Part shown: in pieces, positions 60,854 through 64,000 of the stretch
How the letters are laid out: every line of letters begins with the position of its first letter
Position numbering within the stretch: the stretch's first letter is position 1
Source: Pantoea vagans
GTDB lineage: Bacteria > Pseudomonadota > Gammaproteobacteria > Enterobacterales > Enterobacteriaceae
Assembly (NCBI RefSeq): GCF_001506165.1
Contig: NZ_CP011427.1
Span: 3,224,001-3,288,000 of the forward strand
DNA length: 64,000 bases
Direction of reading: 5' to 3'
Translations under genes and position numbers: made by a program
Notes under the pieces: generated by a model
Told to the model about the DNA's origin: nothing
What the model saw: the letters and a program-made list of their open reading frames with translations, nothing else
The model's database searches: none

Positions 60854-63559
60854 TCAGGCCAGACGGCCGTGACACTGTTTGTATTTCTTACCGGAACCGC
60901 ATGGGCACAGATCGTTACGCCCGACTTTGCGCTCTCCGCCCTGTGCAGCCAGTGCAGCGGCAGCCGCCGTTTCATCATCAACATGACTCAACTGTTGCTG
61001 CTGTGCCAGACGTTCCGCTTCTTCACGACGCTGCTGCTCCATCGCTTCAACTTCTTCTGGCATGCGTACCTGTACCTTGCTCAGGGTGCTGATCACTTCA
61101 TATTTCAGTGATTCCAGCATCGAAGCGAACATAGAGAAGGATTCACGCTTATATTCCTGCTTCGGATCTTTCTGCGCATAACCACGCAGATGGATACCCT
61201 GGCGCAGATAATCCATCGCCGCTAAGTGCTCTTTCCACAATGAGTCCAGCGTCTGAAGCATTACGCCTTTCTCGAAGTTACGCATCATCTCAGCGCCCAC
61301 CACTTCTTCCTTGGCGGCATAGCTTTCGTGTGCATGAGTCATGATACGCTCACGCAGCGTCTCTTCATGCAGATCTGGCTCTTTGTCCAGCCACTCTGCA
61401 ATCGGCAGATCGAGGTCGAAATCGTTACGCAGACGCTCTTCCAGCGCCGGAACATCCCACATTTCTTCCAGAGACTGTGGAGGAATGTAGGTATCGATGG
61501 TCGCTTTGAACACATCTTCACGGATGCTGTTGATGGTTTCGGACACATCGGACACATCCAGCAGCTCATTACGCTGACTGTAAATGGCGCGACGCTGATC
61601 GTTAGCCACGTCATCGTATTCCAGCAGCTGCTTACGAATATCGAAGTTGCGGCTTTCAACTTTACGCTGTGCGTTAGCAATCGCTTTGGTTACCCATGGG
61701 TGCTCGATCGCTTCGCCCGGCTTCATACCCAGTTTGCGCATCATATTAGAGACACGATCCGAGGCGAAAATACGCATCAGCGCATCTTCCATCGACAGGT
61801 AGAAGCGAGAGGAACCGGCATCACCCTGACGACCGGCACGGCCGCGCAGCTGGTTATCGATACGGCGAGATTCGTGACGCTCAGTACCGATAATGTGTAA
61901 ACCGCCCGATGCCAGTACTGCATCGTGACGCAGTTTCCACGCCTCTTTAATTGCCTGGATTTGTTCTTCAGTTGGTGCTTCCAGCGCGGCAACTTCTGCC
62001 TGCCAGCTACCACCGAGTACGATGTCGGTACCACGACCAGCCATGTTAGTCGCGATAGTCACGGCTGCAGGCTGTCCCGCCTGAGCAACAATATCCGCTT
62101 CGCTGGCGTGGAACTTAGCGTTCAGTACGCTGTGCTTAATGCCCGCACGCGTCAATTCCTGGGAGACCACTTCTGATTTTTCAATTGAAATGGTACCGAC
62201 CAGCACCGGCTGACCTTTTGCTGTGCAGTTACGGATGTCTTCAATGATGGCATCAATCTTCTCTTTCTCGGTCATGTAGACCAGATCGGCCATGTCTTTA
62301 CGCACCATCGGACGGTTGGTTGGCACCACGATGGTATCGAGCTTGTAGATAGAGCTGAATTCAAACGCTTCGGTATCTGCAGTACCCGTCATACCGGCCA
62401 GTTTTTCGTAGATACGGAAATAGTTCTGGAAGGTAATGGATGCCAGCGTCTGGTTTTCGTTCTGGATCTCGACGCTTTCTTTGGCTTCAACAGCCTGATG
62501 CAGGCCGTCTGACCAGCGGCGACCCTGCATGGTACGCCCGGTGTGTTCATCAACGATGATGACCTCACCGTCTTTAACGATGTAGTCAACGTCGCGGGTA
62601 AACAGCGCGTGGGCACGCAGCGCAGCGGTAACGTGGTGCATCAACATAATATTGGTTGGGGAGTAAAGTGACTCACCCTCTTCCATGATGCCCTGGCTGA
62701 CCAGCAGCTCTTCGACCTTAACCAGGCCGCGCTCGCTCATGTGAGCCTGACGTGCTTTTTCATCCACCCAGAAATCACCTTCACCCTGGAAGGTGTCAGA
62801 GTCTTCTTTCTCCTGACGCACCAGGTGCGGGATGATTTTGTTTACTTTGGTGTAAAGCTCAGAGCTGTCTTCCGCCGGTCCGGAAATGATCAGCGGTGTA
62901 CGCGCTTCATCGATGAGAATGGAGTCAACTTCATCCACCAGCGCATAGTGCAGTTTGCGTTGAACGCGCTCTTCAGGGCTGAACGCCATGTTGTCACGCA
63001 GGTAGTCAAAACCGTATTCGTTATTGGTACCGTAAGTGATATCAGCGGCGTATGCGGCGCGCTTCGCCACAGCAGGCATATTCGGCAGGTTGATACCGAT
63101 AGACAGGCCGAGGAACTCGAACAGTGCGCGGTTGTTTTCCGCATCACGCTGGGCCAGATAGTCGTTGACGGTAACAACGTGGACGCCTTTGCCGCTCAGC
63201 GCATTCAGATAGGCCGGTAGGGTTGCGGTCAGGGTTTTACCTTCACCGGTACGCATCTCCGCGATGCAACGCTCATTCAGCACCATACCGCCGATCAGCT
63301 GCACATCGAAGTGGCGCATGCCAAACACACGCTTACTGGCTTCACGCACGGTGGCAAAAGCTTCTGGAATCAGGCTTTCAAGGCTCTCGCCTTTTTTCAG
63401 ACGCTCGCGGAACAGATCGGTTTTGGCTTTCAGCTCATCATCTGACAACTTAACGAAATCCGGTTCCATCTTGTTGATGACGTCAACAATTTTGCGCATA
63501 CGGCGCAGAGTACGATCGTTACTGCTGCCAAAAACCTTGGTTAATAATTTGATTAACAT
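60854..63559 (-). CDS. secA: Preprotein translocase ATPase SecA
   Basis: Motor of Sec-dependent protein export. 901 residues, the E. coli length. Nucleotide-binding domain 1 with MRTGEGKTL near residue 102 and [15 protein letters not shown] near residue 209; domain 2 with GTDIVLGG and [11 protein letters not shown] near residue 570; C-terminal zinc tail [14 protein letters not shown] that binds SecB. Lies downstream of secM, whose translational pause should control it through SecM-SecA mRNA folding. Confidence 0.98.
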   Translation of the reverse strand: MLIKLLTKVFGSSNDRTLRRMRKIVDVINKMEPDFVKLSDDELKAKTDLFRERLKKGESLESLIPEAFATVREASKRVFGMRHFDVQLIGGMVLNERCIAEMRTGEGKTLTATLPAYLNALSGKGVHVVTVNDYLAQRDAENNRALFEFLGLSIGINLPNMPAVAKRAAYAADITYGTNNEYGFDYLRDNMAFSPEERVQRKLHYALVDEVDSILIDEARTPLIISGPAEDSSELYTKVNKIIPHLVRQEKEDSDTFQGEGDFWVDEKARQAHMSERGLVKVEELLVSQGIMEEGESLYSPTNIMLMHHVTAALRAHALFTRDVDYIVKDGEVIIVDEHTGRTMQGRRWSDGLHQAVEAKESVEIQNENQTLASITFQNYFRIYEKLAGMTGTADTEAFEFSSIYKLDTIVVPTNRPMVRKDMADLVYMTEKEKIDAIIEDIRNCTAKGQPVLVGTISIEKSEVVSQELTRAGIKHSVLNAKFHASEADIVAQAGQPAAVTIATNMAGRGTDIVLGGSWQAEVAALEAPTEEQIQAIKEAWKLRHDAVLASGGLHIIGTERHESRRIDNQLRGRAGRQGDAGSSRFYLSMEDALMRIFASDRVSNMMRKLGMKPGEAIEHPWVTKAIANAQRKVESRNFDIRKQLLEYDDVANDQRRAIYSQRNELLDVSDVSETINSIREDVFKATIDTYIPPQSLEEMWDVPALEERLRNDFDLDLPIAEWLDKEPDLHEETLRERIMTHAHESYAAKEEVVGAEMMRNFEKGVMLQTLDSLWKEHLAAMDYLRQGIHLRGYAQKDPKQEYKRESFSMFASMLESLKYEVISTLSKVQVRMPEEVEAMEQQRREEAERLAQQQQLSHVDDETAAAAALAAQGGERKVGRNDLCPCGSGKKYKQCHGRLA

Positions 63560-63633
63560 GATAAATTTTTCTCAATTCAGCCGTAATTTACGGTCTGGAA
63601 AATCTAAAACAGGATGTGGAAAAAAGTTAGCAG

Positions 63634-64000
63634 TTAAGCGTTGAGTGGCCCAGCGCGGATGCCATGGATAGCAGCCTGCCAGTCAGCAGAAGTCGGGATT
63701 GAGAGGTCGTGATGACCTGGGGTTTTCTGCGCGTCAAGCGCCAGAGCGGGTTGTGCAGGCGATGTCAGCAGCGCCTGCAACGAATCAATTAACGCCAGCT
63801 TTTGCGCCGCCAGCGGCACAGCTTGCTCAGCCTCCGCTTCTGCGGGCGGTGTCATGCTAAATGAAAGGTGGCGAATGACGGTACGGATCGCATGCTGGTG
63901 CCAGTAATCGACGTTAAAGTTCAGTCGACGCGCACTTTCCTGCAGGCGAATCAAATGATCGAAGTGTACAGCGTTGCCGACAAACAGGCTGCTAATGGGC
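63634..64000 (-). CDS. secM: Secretion monitor SecM (5' part outside window)
   Basis: Arrest peptide that couples secretion status to secA translation. Open from the window edge to TAA at 63634. The centre is well conserved (NVDYWHQHAIRTVIRHLSF) and the C-terminus ends GIRAGP plus LNA. Against the E. coli arrest sequence, the tryptophan six residues before the glycine (W155) and GIRAGP are kept, but the phenylalanine equivalent to F150 and the isoleucine equivalent to I156 are not. The signal peptide and start lie beyond 64000. secA begins 74 bp after the stop. Confidence 0.93.
   Translation of the reverse strand, partial: PISSLFVGNAVHFDHLIRLQESARRLNFNVDYWHQHAIRTVIRHLSFSMTPPAEAEAEQAVPLAAQKLALIDSLQALLTSPAQPALALDAQKTPGHHDLSIPTSADWQAAIHGIRAGPLNA

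Overview
The window is a chromosomal segment of a moderately GC-rich member of the Enterobacterales. Backbone proteins (DksA, SpeE/SpeD, AcnB, Lpd, AceE/AceF, PdhR, AmpD/AmpE, ZapD, YacG, SecA) look very close to E. coli in length and sequence. Their order is that of the E. coli secM-to-hrpB segment read in reverse. The accessory content (sugar-acid cluster, archaic pili, ERIC elements) and the divergence level suggest Erwiniaceae (Pantoea/Erwinia-like); the genus is an inference.

Layout. 1-8.9 kb: hrpB (cut by the left edge) diverges from thpR-sfsA, then dksA-gluQ-pcnB-folK and the pantothenate genes panB-panC-panD. pcnB appears to use a rare ATT start codon. 9-18.3 kb: a membrane acyltransferase, the yadGH ABC exporter, hpt, a cystathionine gamma-synthase family enzyme where E. 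coli has gcd, the copper oxidase cueO with a CueR-type promoter, yacC and speE-speD. The E. coli neighbours can and gcd are not at this locus.

18.4-28.9 kb: an accessory island for sugar-acid catabolism. A DeoR regulator, PdxA2 and a DUF1537 kinase (DtnK) are read leftward. An iron-type alcohol dehydrogenase, a DHDPS/KDG-aldolase-family protein, a 2-hydroxyacid dehydrogenase, two ACS-type MFS transporters and a cyclase-family hydrolase are read rightward. The two arms share a divergent control region with direct repeats and a CRP-like site. Two ERIC-type repeats lie inside the rightward arm.

28.9-35 kb: yacL, then a five-gene archaic (Csu-like) chaperone-usher pilus operon behind an AT-rich leader. 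35-47.4 kb: acnB, an aldo/keto reductase with a divergent LysR regulator, a probable decayed hok/sok leader, and the pdhR-aceE-aceF-lpd pyruvate dehydrogenase region with a perfect PdhR operator.

47.9-64 kb: aroP with TyrR-like boxes, an inserted GPH transporter plus GH43 glycosidase pair, ampD-ampE, nadC, the type IV pilin set ppdD-hofB-hofC, guaC, coaE-zapD-yacG, mutT, secA and the 3' part of secM (cut by the right edge). The SecM arrest motif is partly diverged. I see no tRNA, rRNA, CRISPR array, prophage or intact insertion sequence.
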